NCBI RefSeq assembly: GCF_023242315.1
Contig: NZ_JALLIY010000023.1
Span: 62,001-126,000 of the forward strand
Direction: 5' to 3'
DNA from: Pseudomonas sp. MWU13-2105
GTDB taxonomy: Bacteria; Pseudomonadota; Gammaproteobacteria; Pseudomonadales; Pseudomonadaceae
Length of the DNA: 64,000 nt
In this document: piece after piece, positions 43,074 to 52,190 of the stretch
Layout: every line of letters starts with the position of its first letter
How positions within the stretch are numbered: position 1 is the stretch's first letter
The notes under the pieces: generated by a model
Told to the model about the DNA's origin: nothing
Database searches by the model: none
The model's input: only the letters and a program-made list of their open reading frames with translations
Made by a program: the position numbers and the translations under genes

Positions 43074-44512
43074 TGAATGGCGAAGCTCTGGGTTCACTGA
43101 ACGATATCGACCCGAATTATCCAACGCCGCGGGTATACGACTTTCTCTCTCACGCGGATAACAGTGCCTTTCTGGAATATGTGTTCAACGACCCGTTCGG
43201 CTGCCATGTTTTCCCTGGCGATATCCCCGACTATCCGTTGTCATCTTTTTTTGCCGACATGGATCGCGATATCCGGCAGGCCAAGCAGATCCACCTATGG
43301 GCTTATATTCCCACCTGCCGCTACCGTTGCCATTTCTGCCAGTATCCGACGGTTATCTTGAACCCCAAGGCCGCCTCGTCGCAGCAGGTGTTCCGGGATC
43401 TGGTGGACTACAACATCAAAGAGGCCACGATGTGGCTTCAGAAAGTCCCTGGCCTGGCTCAGGCAGAAATCGGCGAATTCAATATCTTTGGCGGTACGCC
43501 ATCGCTGCTGCCAGAGTCGGAACTACGCCGCCTGATGGATTTTTACCTGAGCCATTTCAACTTCTCGGCCGCCACCCTGCGCTTCGAGGGCGAACCGGGC
43601 ACCCTGAACAAACCCTATCTGTCACTGTTACAGGAGCTGGGGTTCAGCAAAATAAGTTTCGGCACCCAGTCCTTCAATGACCGCATCATCTCGGCCTGCG
43701 GGCGCATGCACTCCGCCGATGAGTGCGTGGAAACCATCCATCACGCCCGTGCAATCGGCCTGGACTGGGTCAGCGTCGACCTTATCTACGGCATGCTCGG
43801 CCAGAGCGTGGATGATGTGAAATACGACATGCAGAAGTCCCTTGAGCTTGAGCTTTCCCATGTGGTCATCAGCAAGCTGCACATGGAAGAGTTCATGAAA
43901 ACCCGTACCGGGGTGTCCGGGGAGAAACAAAGCCATTGGCAGAGAAAAGGCTTGATCGGTACCGACAACATGACTTTTCCGGGCCTCGGCCAGCAGTATC
44001 AGATGCGCGAACTGGTGGAGCAGTACCTGTCATCCGGTTATCGCGAACACCCGACCATGTACTTCCACCAGAACCACCGGCAGCCGGAGAAATGGAAAGG
44101 GCTCATCACCGACCTCGATAAACAGTACCCGGAAGTGGCGATCGGTCTCGGTGGCAGCTCGAAATGTACAGGCTCTGAAGCCATCAACATCACCGGCTAC
44201 AACAAGTACAAGCAAGCCCTTGATGAAGGCCGCTTGCCGATTGATGAAAGCCGGGGGTTCTCGGCGCTCCAACGCGAAGTCAACGCTTTCAAGATGGCAC
44301 TTTCCACGCTGGTTCCAGTGAACGACCAGGTCTTCAAACAGCGCTTTGATGGCAGAAGCTTCTACGACAATCCGATTATCGGCCGCACCCTCAAAACACT
44401 GGTCGACAAGGCACTCGTCAGGGTTGATGGCGATCTGGTCAGCCTGACGCCCAACGGCGTGACGCTGGTCGAAGCCGTCATCAACACCCAGTTCGTGACG
44501 CCGCAAGCCTGA
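43073..44512 (+). CDS. HemN-like radical SAM protein
   Basis: 479 residues. The iron-sulfur motif CRYRCHFC has Cys at 82, 86 and 89 (CxxxCxxC); the fourth Cys found right after it in E. coli HemN is absent (QYP follows). GEFNIFGGTPSLLP, RFEGEPGTLNK, ISFGTQSFND and DLIYGMLGQSVDDV follow HemN order. A C-terminal winged domain (KALVRVDGDLVSLTPNGVTL) is like HemN_C. HemN-like proteins outside heme synthesis include class C methyltransferases and cyclopropanating enzymes of natural-product pathways; that fits here better than heme synthesis, given the neighbours. Confidence 0.82.
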   Translation: MNGEALGSLNDIDPNYPTPRVYDFLSHADNSAFLEYVFNDPFGCHVFPGDIPDYPLSSFFADMDRDIRQAKQIHLWAYIPTCRYRCHFCQYPTVILNPKAASSQQVFRDLVDYNIKEATMWLQKVPGLAQAEIGEFNIFGGTPSLLPESELRRLMDFYLSHFNFSAATLRFEGEPGTLNKPYLSLLQELGFSKISFGTQSFNDRIISACGRMHSADECVETIHHARAIGLDWVSVDLIYGMLGQSVDDVKYDMQKSLELELSHVVISKLHMEEFMKTRTGVSGEKQSHWQRKGLIGTDNMTFPGLGQQYQMRELVEQYLSSGYREHPTMYFHQNHRQPEKWKGLITDLDKQYPEVAIGLGGSSKCTGSEAINITGYNKYKQALDEGRLPIDESRGFSALQREVNAFKMALSTLVPVNDQVFKQRFDGRSFYDNPIIGRTLKTLVDKALVRVDGDLVSLTPNGVTLVEAVINTQFVTPQA

Positions 44513-44524
44513 GGAGGAAATCAG

Positions 44525-45328
44525 ATGGAGCAGCAAAAAAACTCATCCATGCCGGTCTTCAGCCTCTACTACATCGCTATCGATACTGAAGCCGGCGTGA
44601 CGCCAGAGCAGTTTGAAAGCTTTGTTCGCCAGCAGGGCGTGCATATACCCAGCTACCCGGGTTGGAGCTGGACCTTGTTGCGCGGGTTACGTGGCGAGCG
44701 GGCAGGGCAATACCTGATGCTGTTTGAGATCGACAGCGCCGCGCAGCGCGATTGCTATGTGGCCGCGGACGGTAATAAAACCGAACTGGCCCGCCAGTTC
44801 TGGCGCGAGCATCCCGAAGCCTCGGACATTCTCGGTGAATGGAAGCGTTACGGCACCTTCAGCGAACTGCCGACCCTCTACACCGACTACCGGCTGCTGG
44901 CGGAAAACAGCAAAAGCACCGTACCCCATGGCCCACGTTATCAGGAGAGACCGGGGGCAGAGCCTGTCGCGCGGGTTATCGGCATCCACAATCTCGCGTT
45001 GCGCCCCGATGTCCAGGCGCAGGCCTTCGAGACCTTCATTGCGCAAAACCAGCACCGCATCGAGGACTATCCGGACTGGAAATTCCGCTTGCTCAAAGGC
45101 GAGCGGGGCAACCGCCTGGACCAGTACGTGGTGCTGATGGAGATAGCGAGCCTGAAGGCGCTCGATGTGTTTTATCCGGAGCCGGATATCGCCACCGATA
45201 AAGCGGCGAAATTTGCCCGGGCTCACCGGGACACCAAACAGATGTACGAAGAGTGGAAACAACTGGCCTCGTTTTCCGGCTCGCCACAGATCTATACCGA
45301 CTATCTGTCAGTGGCGCAAAGCTTGTGA
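44525..45328 (+). CDS. Internally duplicated alpha/beta-barrel-like protein (paralogue 1)
   Basis: 267 residues, GAGGAAAT before the ATG. Not a named family that I recognise. It is made of two homologous halves: FSLYYIAIDTEAGVTPEQFE ... YPGWSWTLLRGLRGER ... ILGEWKRYGTF ... YTDY, and VARVIGIHNLALRPDVQAQ ... YPDWKFRLLKGERGNR ... MYEEWKQLASF ... YTDY. The strand-helix pattern suggests fused dimeric ferredoxin-like barrels as in EthD/ABM proteins. No signal peptide. A close paralogue lies two genes on. The exporter start overlaps its stop by four bases. Confidence 0.75.
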   Translation: MEQQKNSSMPVFSLYYIAIDTEAGVTPEQFESFVRQQGVHIPSYPGWSWTLLRGLRGERAGQYLMLFEIDSAAQRDCYVAADGNKTELARQFWREHPEASDILGEWKRYGTFSELPTLYTDYRLLAENSKSTVPHGPRYQERPGAEPVARVIGIHNLALRPDVQAQAFETFIAQNQHRIEDYPDWKFRLLKGERGNRLDQYVVLMEIASLKALDVFYPEPDIATDKAAKFARAHRDTKQMYEEWKQLASFSGSPQIYTDYLSVAQSL

Positions 45329-46488
45329 GTACAAATGTATCCCTCTCGCAGAGCGGCTCGAATCTGCGCCAACAACGCGCCACGCGAGGCATCTTTTTTA
45401 TTGCCGGGCTGGGAATGGCGTCCTGGGCGCCGCTGATACCGTTTGTCAAAACCCGACTCGATATCGATGACGGAGCACTGGGCCTGCTGCTGTTTTGCAT
45501 TGCCGCGGGCTCCATGCTGGTGATGCCCTTCGCCGGGCGCACCATCGCCAGGTTCGGCTGTCGGACGCTGATCCTGGCCTGCGCGACGGTCTTCTGCTTG
45601 ATCCTGCCGTTCATGATGTACGCCACCTCTGCCGTGGAGATTGGCGCGGCATTGCTGGTTTTCGGGGCAGTGAACGGCCTGCTGGATGTGTCTATGAATG
45701 CCCAGGCGGTGATTGTCGAACGCGACAGCGGGGAGGCGAGGATGTCCGGGTTCCATGGCTTTTACAGCATCGGCTGTGTAGCCGGGGCAGGGGGTGTCAG
45801 CCTGCTGCTGTGGGCGGGGTTCATGCCTTTGCAGGCCATCTTGCTGATCGTGCTGCTGATCGCGCTTGTGCTGATGCTGGCTTCCGCTCACCTGCTCGGG
45901 AGGCGGTCGCGGGGAACCGGCGAGTCCGGAGGCACGTTCCAGGCGCTCTCACATCCGGGGGTCCTGTTTATCGCCGTGCTGTGTTTTTTCATCTTCCTGA
46001 TCGAGGGGGCGATGCTGGACTGGTCAGCGGTCTTCCTGCACAGCGAGCGCGGCATGGAAAAAAGCCATGCCGGTTTTGGCTACACCCTTTATGCCATCGC
46101 CGTCGCGCTGGGCCGGTTGTACGGCGATCGTCTGGTCAACGCGATCGGTCGGCAGCGCATGCTGATGCTCGGCGGTTCGTGCGCGGCAGTCGGCTTGCTG
46201 CTGATCGTCTCGGTCGATCAGCCTGCCGTCGCCCTCACCGGCTTCATCCTGGCCGGCATTGGCCTGTCCAATATCGTCCCGATCCTGTTCACCGCTGCCG
46301 GCAACCAGCCGGATGTCCCGTCGAGCTTTGCGCTGTCGGCCGTGACCTTCATCGGCTATACGGGTTTGTTGAGCGGTCCGGCACTTATCGGATTTGTCGC
46401 GCACCATTCCAGCCTGACCGCGGCTTTCAGCGCCGGGGTGGTGATCATGCTGCTGGTCTGTTCCAGTGCCCGACGCATTGCGCGTTGA
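45325..46488 (+). CDS. Major facilitator superfamily transporter
   Basis: 387 residues from GTG 45325, which overlaps the preceding TGA (GTGA) and is probably translated by coupling. Twelve hydrophobic segments; GRTIARFGCRTLILAC after the second segment is the MFS loop motif, and GLLDVSMNAQAVIVER and MSGFHGFYSIGCVAGAG resemble the FucP/YbjJ-like subgroup. Direction of transport cannot be read from sequence; set among biosynthetic genes, it is probably the exporter of the product. A longer frame begins upstream but overlaps the barrel gene. Confidence 0.85.
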   Translation: MSTNVSLSQSGSNLRQQRATRGIFFIAGLGMASWAPLIPFVKTRLDIDDGALGLLLFCIAAGSMLVMPFAGRTIARFGCRTLILACATVFCLILPFMMYATSAVEIGAALLVFGAVNGLLDVSMNAQAVIVERDSGEARMSGFHGFYSIGCVAGAGGVSLLLWAGFMPLQAILLIVLLIALVLMLASAHLLGRRSRGTGESGGTFQALSHPGVLFIAVLCFFIFLIEGAMLDWSAVFLHSERGMEKSHAGFGYTLYAIAVALGRLYGDRLVNAIGRQRMLMLGGSCAAVGLLLIVSVDQPAVALTGFILAGIGLSNIVPILFTAAGNQPDVPSSFALSAVTFIGYTGLLSGPALIGFVAHHSSLTAAFSAGVVIMLLVCSSARRIAR

Positions 46489-46533
46489 GGCACTGACAGG
46501 GCGGTCCTGACGTTGTCAATCAATGGAGTCATC

Positions 46534-47331
46534 ATGAGTCAATTATCCGCTGCGGTTTTCAGCCTTCACTACATTGGCCTCAATTTGAAAAAAGGCGTTA
46601 CGGCTGAGCATTTCGAAACGTTCGCACGCGAACAGGGTGTCGGGATCCCGGCTTATCCGGGCTGGCACTGGACATTATTGAAAGGGTTGCGCGGTGAAAG
46701 GAAAGATCAGTATCTGATGCTGCATGAGGCCCCCAGTGCGCAGCAGTATGCCCAGTATATTGACCGCAACGGCGATCAGACCGCCGCCGCGCGGGATTTC
46801 TGGCAGCTACGCCCACAGGCCGCGGCGCTGATTGCCGAGTGGAAAACCTTCTCGACCTTCGCCGAACGACCGACCATTTTCTCGTGCTATTCACTGGTGG
46901 CGCAGAACAGCGACAGCTCACTGCCGGAAGGCCCCAACTACCAGGCCAGCAGGGGCCAGACAGCGGTGGCGCGGGTGGTGGGGATTCACAACCTGGCCCT
47001 GCGCTCAGGCGTGGCGCCGGAAACCTTCGAGGACTTCATCAGCGGCAATATTCACCGCGTGGAAGACTACCCGGGCTGGAAGTTTCACATGCTCAAGGGA
47101 CAGGGCGGCAGCCGCCTCGAGCAATACGCCGTCATGCTGGAAATCGAAAGTCTGGATTCGCTGAACGCCTTCCACCCTGAACTGGACGTTTCAACGGAAA
47201 AAGCGCTGACCTTCGTGCGCGAGCACCAGGAGAGCGAGCGCATGTACGACGAGTGGCGTGAACTGGCGTCTTTCTCCGGCGCGCCGCAGCTTTATACCGA
47301 CTACCTCAGCATCGCCGGCAACAGCGGCTGA
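46534..47331 (+). CDS. Internally duplicated alpha/beta-barrel-like protein (paralogue 2)
   Basis: 265 residues from ATG 46534 (TGGAG upstream). Same two-repeat plan as the protein encoded at 44525: FSLHYIGLNLKKGVTAEHFE ... YPGWHWTLLKGLRGER ... LIAEWKTFSTF, then VARVVGIHNLALRSGVAPE ... YPGWKFHMLKGQGGSR ... MYDEWRELASF ... YTDYLS. Both halves keep YPxW and QY...E positions, which may line a common pocket. Two copies flanking a transporter suggest a heteromeric enzyme or a carrier/immunity pair. Function unknown. Confidence 0.75.
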   Translation: MSQLSAAVFSLHYIGLNLKKGVTAEHFETFAREQGVGIPAYPGWHWTLLKGLRGERKDQYLMLHEAPSAQQYAQYIDRNGDQTAAARDFWQLRPQAAALIAEWKTFSTFAERPTIFSCYSLVAQNSDSSLPEGPNYQASRGQTAVARVVGIHNLALRSGVAPETFEDFISGNIHRVEDYPGWKFHMLKGQGGSRLEQYAVMLEIESLDSLNAFHPELDVSTEKALTFVREHQESERMYDEWRELASFSGAPQLYTDYLSIAGNSG

Positions 47332-47435
47332 AGCGCCGACCAACGAATGTATCTTGACAGACAGCTGAGGCTCGACCCTGAACAGGACTCTGCAGACAGC
47401 CCGGATGGGACACCAGTCTGCGCCGGCTAGCGGTT

Positions 47436-48491
47436 CTAGAGCTGTATCCGGCGCAGTCGCCCGGTCAAGGCGGTGCTGCCATTCTCCGGCGTGGGCAGTG
47501 GCCGACCGGGTAGGCCCATGCCTTCGCTCACCAGCACGGCACCAGGGATCAGACACAAGTTCGAAGGTGTATCCAAGCCGCGGGCAAGGACGCTGATTTG
47601 CGCTGTCCGCAGGTTGCAACTGAGCAGACGGCCACTGAAACGCGCAAAACCACCATGCAAGCACTCTCCTGTCCAGTCAGTTGGCAGTGGCTGTAACAGC
47701 CGATCGCAGAGCTCCAGCACCAATACGTTACCCTCTGCGCACAGTGCCAAGCCCGTGGGGAGTTGCAGGCCGCGAAGCACAATGTCGATCCGCCCGGTGC
47801 CCGGCCAGACCCGTATGACCTGGCCGGCATGGTCGGCGAAGTCGATGCCCTTGCGAGTCGGCGTGTGGTGCAGCTCGCCGGAGAACAGGCTGATCAGCAC
47901 GGCCTCGGTCGCCGGCTCATACACCAGCGTCACGGGCACGGCTTCCTGGCCTTGATCCAGCTCGGGCAGTTGGGCCAGCACGCGCTCACCCTGTTCGTCG
48001 GTGAACTCAACCAGTTGGTTGGCGTCGGGCTTGACCGCCATCCAGCTGCGTCGCGTCGGGTGGTAACACAACGAATTCAAGTTACCGCGGCTGCTGAAGA
48101 CCGGCTCGGGCGGGGTGTACTGCAGATCCAGTATTTTCGAGCCTTCGACATAATCCGTCTGGCTGACCAGGTAGCGCCCCTCGCCGCAGGCGATGTCCGA
48201 AAGCCCGATGATTTCATCGCGCAACATGCGCGCCTGCATGTTCATCGCGCGAAATCCCTGCGCCAGGATCTCGGCGGGCAGGTAGTTCCCGGGCTGTTGC
48301 GGATCGGCTCGTAGCCGACTGATCCGCCCGCTGAAGGTCTGCTCCGGCAGAGCGGAGCCGGCTTCAACCAGCAGTAGGCTGCCGTCGGCCGCGAGACACA
48401 GGCCGCGAGGGTTCAGCAGGCCCTCGGCGACAAGACTGCTGGGACGCAGGGTTTCGGCGGGGCAAGCTGGGATGGAAATGGCAATGGACAT
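47436..48491 (-). CDS. NHL/SMP-30-like beta-propeller protein
   Basis: 351 residues from ATG 48491, with GGAGA six bases upstream (a GTG six bases earlier is less likely). Propeller-type repeats: LLNPRGLCLAADGSLLLVEA, SDIACGEGRYLVSQTD, LNSLCYHPTRRSW, VTLVYEPATEAVLISLF, PTGLALCAEGNVLVLELC and PSNLCLIPGAVLVSEG. No signal peptide. It is on the same strand as the ebo genes but 159 bases beyond the 796-residue gene, so membership in that cluster is likely but not certain. Confidence 0.68.
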   Translation of the reverse strand: MSIAISIPACPAETLRPSSLVAEGLLNPRGLCLAADGSLLLVEAGSALPEQTFSGRISRLRADPQQPGNYLPAEILAQGFRAMNMQARMLRDEIIGLSDIACGEGRYLVSQTDYVEGSKILDLQYTPPEPVFSSRGNLNSLCYHPTRRSWMAVKPDANQLVEFTDEQGERVLAQLPELDQGQEAVPVTLVYEPATEAVLISLFSGELHHTPTRKGIDFADHAGQVIRVWPGTGRIDIVLRGLQLPTGLALCAEGNVLVLELCDRLLQPLPTDWTGECLHGGFARFSGRLLSCNLRTAQISVLARGLDTPSNLCLIPGAVLVSEGMGLPGRPLPTPENGSTALTGRLRRIQL

Positions 48492-48649
48492 AGGCACTCT
48501 CCATGTTCAAACGGGGTGGCAATCACGGCTACGCCGCCTTGGGCAGCAGGCTCGGCAGTTGATTCGAAATGCAGGCTTCTATCTAACCTTCCTGGGCAGT
48601 GCCGGGTGACGAGGCGTCCCCCGGCGTCCTGCTGGATGCCTGTTGCCGT

Positions 48650-51040
48650 TCAGCTCTTCAGGTAGTCACTCATGCTCAGCGGTACCGGCGGATAGTTGCG
48701 TTTCACCAGGGACTGCGCCCAGAGTTCGAGCACGGCGCGACGGCTTTGTGACATGTCTCGGGTAATCGGCATCGCCAGGGTGCTTTCTTCCTGGTACTCC
48801 TTGCTGATCAGCACGATGAGCTGATCGATGGCGCCCTCGATCCGTTCCAGGGAATTGAGTGGCATGTATTTGCTCATGATCGGGTACAGGTAATAGAAGG
48901 GTTGCAAGATGCGCGGGTAGATGAAGCTCTCCCAGATCAGCGCCCGGGCCTCGATTTTCGTGTAGATCTGGTTCCATTCGTTGACGAAGTCCTCCTGCAG
49001 GGTCGGTTCCAGTGGCAGCACCCGCAAAGGTGCGAGGAAGTCGGTGTAGGCGTCCGTGTAGCTGAAACTGAAAGGGATCTCGGGCGGCAGGTCACCTTCC
49101 TGCACGAAGAAGCGCAGGGTCGGGAACCCTGGTGCCTTGCCGTTGACGGTCAGCCGGGCGACGCCGTTGGCGTCGGTACGGATCTGCGTCAGGCAATAGT
49201 TCACGGTCCCGTGTTGCAGATCCTCCAGTGTGCCTTCCATGACGATGGGGTTGTTGAAGCTCAGGCAGGGGCTCAAGGCGACCGAGGCGGGCGTCGACAG
49301 ATATTGTTGATAGGTGACAGGGATCGGCACATCGGAGGGCGCCTGGGCATGTACCGCCATGAGCCGGCGGCCACTGCCCACGCTGGCTTGGCTGGCGGCT
49401 TGAGGGGTGTCGACAAATTGCGGCAGATTGGCATTGTTGTTCTTGCGGTTCAACGGATAGTCGTAGAACAACGTGAAGTCGGTTTTGTTGCTGAACGCCA
49501 GGTAGTAGTTGCTGGTGCTCAGCATGAAGGCGTTGTCATATTCTGCCACCCATAGCACGGTGTCGGCCGGCGCCGGCTGACCATCGTATTGCACCATGAC
49601 CTGTAGCGTCCGGCTGTCGCCGACATCGATGAAGCTGGCGCTTTCCACCACTTCTGCGGTCCACATCTGCTGGGTGGCGGCCTGTTTCGGAGTGTCACCT
49701 TGCAGTTGCAGTTCCAGCGATCCGCTTTGCAGCTTTGCCCTGGCACCGGGGCGCAGCGGCAAGTCGAGGATGCCGGAGCGTTTATCGAAGGCCGCCTGTC
49801 GATAGTCGTCGAAGCCAAAACTGGCCAAGGGACTGAATTGGCCAGCGTCGTTTATCCCTAGCACGTAATTGCCGGCCTGGAATTTCTCCGCCACTGGAAT
49901 GGCGGCATCCTTGTCGAGCGGATAGAACGGGAAGGTGGTCGACAGATCCAGCGACAGGGTATCGCCATGAGGCTGAAGCTGAGTCGAGATCACCCCCAGT
50001 TGTATTTCTGCTCCCGGGGGCAGGGGCGTGTCGCCGGGTGTGGTTTTGTAGGGATTGATCGCGCCAGCAGGGACCAGGCGTCGGCCCGCCGGGGCGGTGG
50101 GGAACTCATCCGCAAACCACAGGCCGAGGGTACCGGCGGTACGGCTGTAGGCCGGGTTGAAGAAAATATCGGCAACATTATCCAGGCCTTTTTGATACAA
50201 ATCCTCCACCTTGGCCTGCATCTCGGGGGCGGTGGAGTGGGTGTTGATGGGCGGGTAGTTGTTGAAAATACCGTTTCTGTCGTAGCAGGTCAGGAAGGTG
50301 GAAAAGCGGAACATCAGGCCCTTGGCGTTTTGTAGCGCCATCTGCTCCTGGAGGTCTTTGAGCAGTTGCGAGTTACCGATCACCCATTGCAGGTTCTCTT
50401 TCGGAAAGCAGGTCTGCCAGGTGGTGGTGACATAGATCAGGCCACCCAGTGCTCCCCAATTGAAGTTCAGGAAGCGATCGAGCATCCGGTATTGGCGATT
50501 GAGGGTCAGGCTGCACTCGGCGTCTCCCAGTACCAGCTTGTCGAAGTACAGCGCCGTGAAGGTGTTCTGCCAGGGGCTGACGTCCACGAAACGGGCGGGG
50601 GGGAGATTGTTACTGCCCAGCGGGTTGCCAAGCAATTGGTAGCGCTTGTCGATCAGCGCATCCCGCTCGACATAGCCGCCGCCGGGAAGTTCACCACCAA
50701 TGATCACCGAGCGAATCTGCTCGTAGTCGACCGTGCCGCAGGCGTTATCGCCGAACAAGTCCCATTCGGCGGGAATCATCGGGTAACTTTTCGGATCGGC
50801 ATTGCCCGGTACCTGCAGGGCATAGCCCGGTACGTCGCTCATCGGCAACGGCGCGATGGTCCAGGGCATCAAGGTGCTCGCGGCGTTCTGCGGGTTGATC
50901 CCGTAGGTTGCGAGAAACCGCCAGTTCATCTGCATCCTGACCGCGTCGTAGAGCGGCAGCACATCGTTGTTGTTGGCCGTCGGCGGGTTCCAGAACATAT
51001 GGCCGTTGAGGTAGATGCGGGGAAAGTTCAATACGCTCAT
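48650..51040 (-). CDS. Large protein of unknown function, 796 residues
   Basis: Start ATG 51040 has AAGGAG upstream. No family recognised. The N-terminus SVLNFPRIYLNGHMFWNPPT followed by ANNND is a conserved-looking start shared, as far as I recall, by other uncharacterised bacterial proteins. The first 400 residues are rich in aromatic and Asn residues, as in secreted beta proteins; about 400-690 look like beta-sandwich repeats (QTRTDANGVARLTVNGKAPG-like segment); the last 100 are helical. There is no signal peptide, although the preceding gene product is exported. It is ten bases after the c-type heme gene, hence co-transcribed with it and with the ebo genes. Confidence 0.7.
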   Translation of the reverse strand: MSVLNFPRIYLNGHMFWNPPTANNNDVLPLYDAVRMQMNWRFLATYGINPQNAASTLMPWTIAPLPMSDVPGYALQVPGNADPKSYPMIPAEWDLFGDNACGTVDYEQIRSVIIGGELPGGGYVERDALIDKRYQLLGNPLGSNNLPPARFVDVSPWQNTFTALYFDKLVLGDAECSLTLNRQYRMLDRFLNFNWGALGGLIYVTTTWQTCFPKENLQWVIGNSQLLKDLQEQMALQNAKGLMFRFSTFLTCYDRNGIFNNYPPINTHSTAPEMQAKVEDLYQKGLDNVADIFFNPAYSRTAGTLGLWFADEFPTAPAGRRLVPAGAINPYKTTPGDTPLPPGAEIQLGVISTQLQPHGDTLSLDLSTTFPFYPLDKDAAIPVAEKFQAGNYVLGINDAGQFSPLASFGFDDYRQAAFDKRSGILDLPLRPGARAKLQSGSLELQLQGDTPKQAATQQMWTAEVVESASFIDVGDSRTLQVMVQYDGQPAPADTVLWVAEYDNAFMLSTSNYYLAFSNKTDFTLFYDYPLNRKNNNANLPQFVDTPQAASQASVGSGRRLMAVHAQAPSDVPIPVTYQQYLSTPASVALSPCLSFNNPIVMEGTLEDLQHGTVNYCLTQIRTDANGVARLTVNGKAPGFPTLRFFVQEGDLPPEIPFSFSYTDAYTDFLAPLRVLPLEPTLQEDFVNEWNQIYTKIEARALIWESFIYPRILQPFYYLYPIMSKYMPLNSLERIEGAIDQLIVLISKEYQEESTLAMPITRDMSQSRRAVLELWAQSLVKRNYPPVPLSMSDYLKS

Positions 51041-51050
51041 GTCATGCTCC

Positions 51051-52190
51051 TTAGCGTTGCCACTGGGCGCGTTTGAGCGACCAGACAAAGTCCAGTTTGT
51101 TGTAACCGACAAAAGCCGAGTCCGGCGGGGGGGCGGTGGGGTAGACGATGCCGCCCTGTTCTTTCATGGCGAAATTGAAATAGCCCTTCTTCGCCGAGTA
51201 CGCGGCGGTGTCGTGACAGGCAAAGCACGACGACTGGCTCTGAAAGGCTGACTCCAGTTGGGAGTTGGCCAACAATGTGGGGTCGGTCCTGGACTGGACC
51301 CCGATCAGTTCGTACTGCGACAGCCCGGCATACTGGGCCTGGAACTGGCTATTGACCGGTTTGGCGGCGCTGGTCGGCCCGGTGCTGTTGGTCATCGGGG
51401 TCGGCGGGATGGCGTTGGTCACCGTGTACTTGCTGTTGTTGCGATTTTCGAAGGTGGTCCAGACCCAGTCGGGATTGAGCTTGTTGATGACGTGCAAGCC
51501 ACTCAGTGCCGCGTAGCCGACCTGGTATTTGCCGTCTTGCAGGTAATAGGCCTGGGCGATGTAGTAACCGTCTTTTTCCAGAGCCTGTTTGTAGTCCGTA
51601 TCAGCGCCGACCCACAGCCAGGCAGCTTTTAATTCCCAGGCGAGGGAGGGGAACTCCAGGTTGCTGGTCAGGGCGGCCTGGCCGTTCATGTTGTAGACCT
51701 TGTGCTGCACGATGTAATCGAAGGTGCCTTCGCCCATCAGCAGTTGAAAGCGCACGGGTTTGCCTTTTTCCGCCGGGGGCACCGCGCCGCCCATCTCCAG
51801 GATCATGCCATCCACCTGTTGTGTGGCATTGAGGTTATGGAAGGTTCGCGAGGGGTCCAGGCCCAGCGTCTTGGCTTGCGCGAGCACCGCGTCCGGGGGC
51901 GGTACCGCTGTGCCGTAGGGGGCGGGCTTGGCGCCATTGACCAGATAGACCTGGTCGGAGGGTTTCATGGACTCCCACTCACGGTTGGGACTCCCGGCGG
52001 CGGCAGGCTGGTTCAGACAGACAAACCAGTTCCAGGCCAGGGTTTCGGGGCTCTGCACAAACTCCTGGCGGGTTTTGTCGAGGTCGCCACCAAATTGCAG
52101 GAAGTGGCTGCAGTCGAAGGTGTTGGTGCCCTGAGCCTGAGCCAAACCGGCCAGGGTACTCAGAACTGTTATGGATATGGCTCGCCGCAT
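51051..52190 (-). CDS. Exported protein with one c-type heme motif
   Basis: 379 residues from ATG 52190 (AGGAGC upstream). Signal peptide ISITVLSTLAGLAQAQ; the mature part is not recognised except for SSCFACHDTAA near the C-terminus, a CxxCH heme-attachment site with C322, C325 and H326. LEMGG and KGYFNFAMKEQGG lie on either side of the middle. An oxidoreductase role in the periplasm follows. The start lies 22 bases inside the end of eboF, so it is an extension of the ebo operon. Confidence 0.75.
   Translation of the reverse strand: MRRAISITVLSTLAGLAQAQGTNTFDCSHFLQFGGDLDKTRQEFVQSPETLAWNWFVCLNQPAAAGSPNREWESMKPSDQVYLVNGAKPAPYGTAVPPPDAVLAQAKTLGLDPSRTFHNLNATQQVDGMILEMGGAVPPAEKGKPVRFQLLMGEGTFDYIVQHKVYNMNGQAALTSNLEFPSLAWELKAAWLWVGADTDYKQALEKDGYYIAQAYYLQDGKYQVGYAALSGLHVINKLNPDWVWTTFENRNNSKYTVTNAIPPTPMTNSTGPTSAAKPVNSQFQAQYAGLSQYELIGVQSRTDPTLLANSQLESAFQSQSSCFACHDTAAYSAKKGYFNFAMKEQGGIVYPTAPPPDSAFVGYNKLDFVWSLKRAQWQR

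Noticed and set aside
43073..44512. True hemN (oxygen-independent coproporphyrinogen oxidase)
   Set aside because: Lacks the fourth Cys after the CxxxCxxC motif and lies in a glycosyltransferase operon, with no ANR box upstream.
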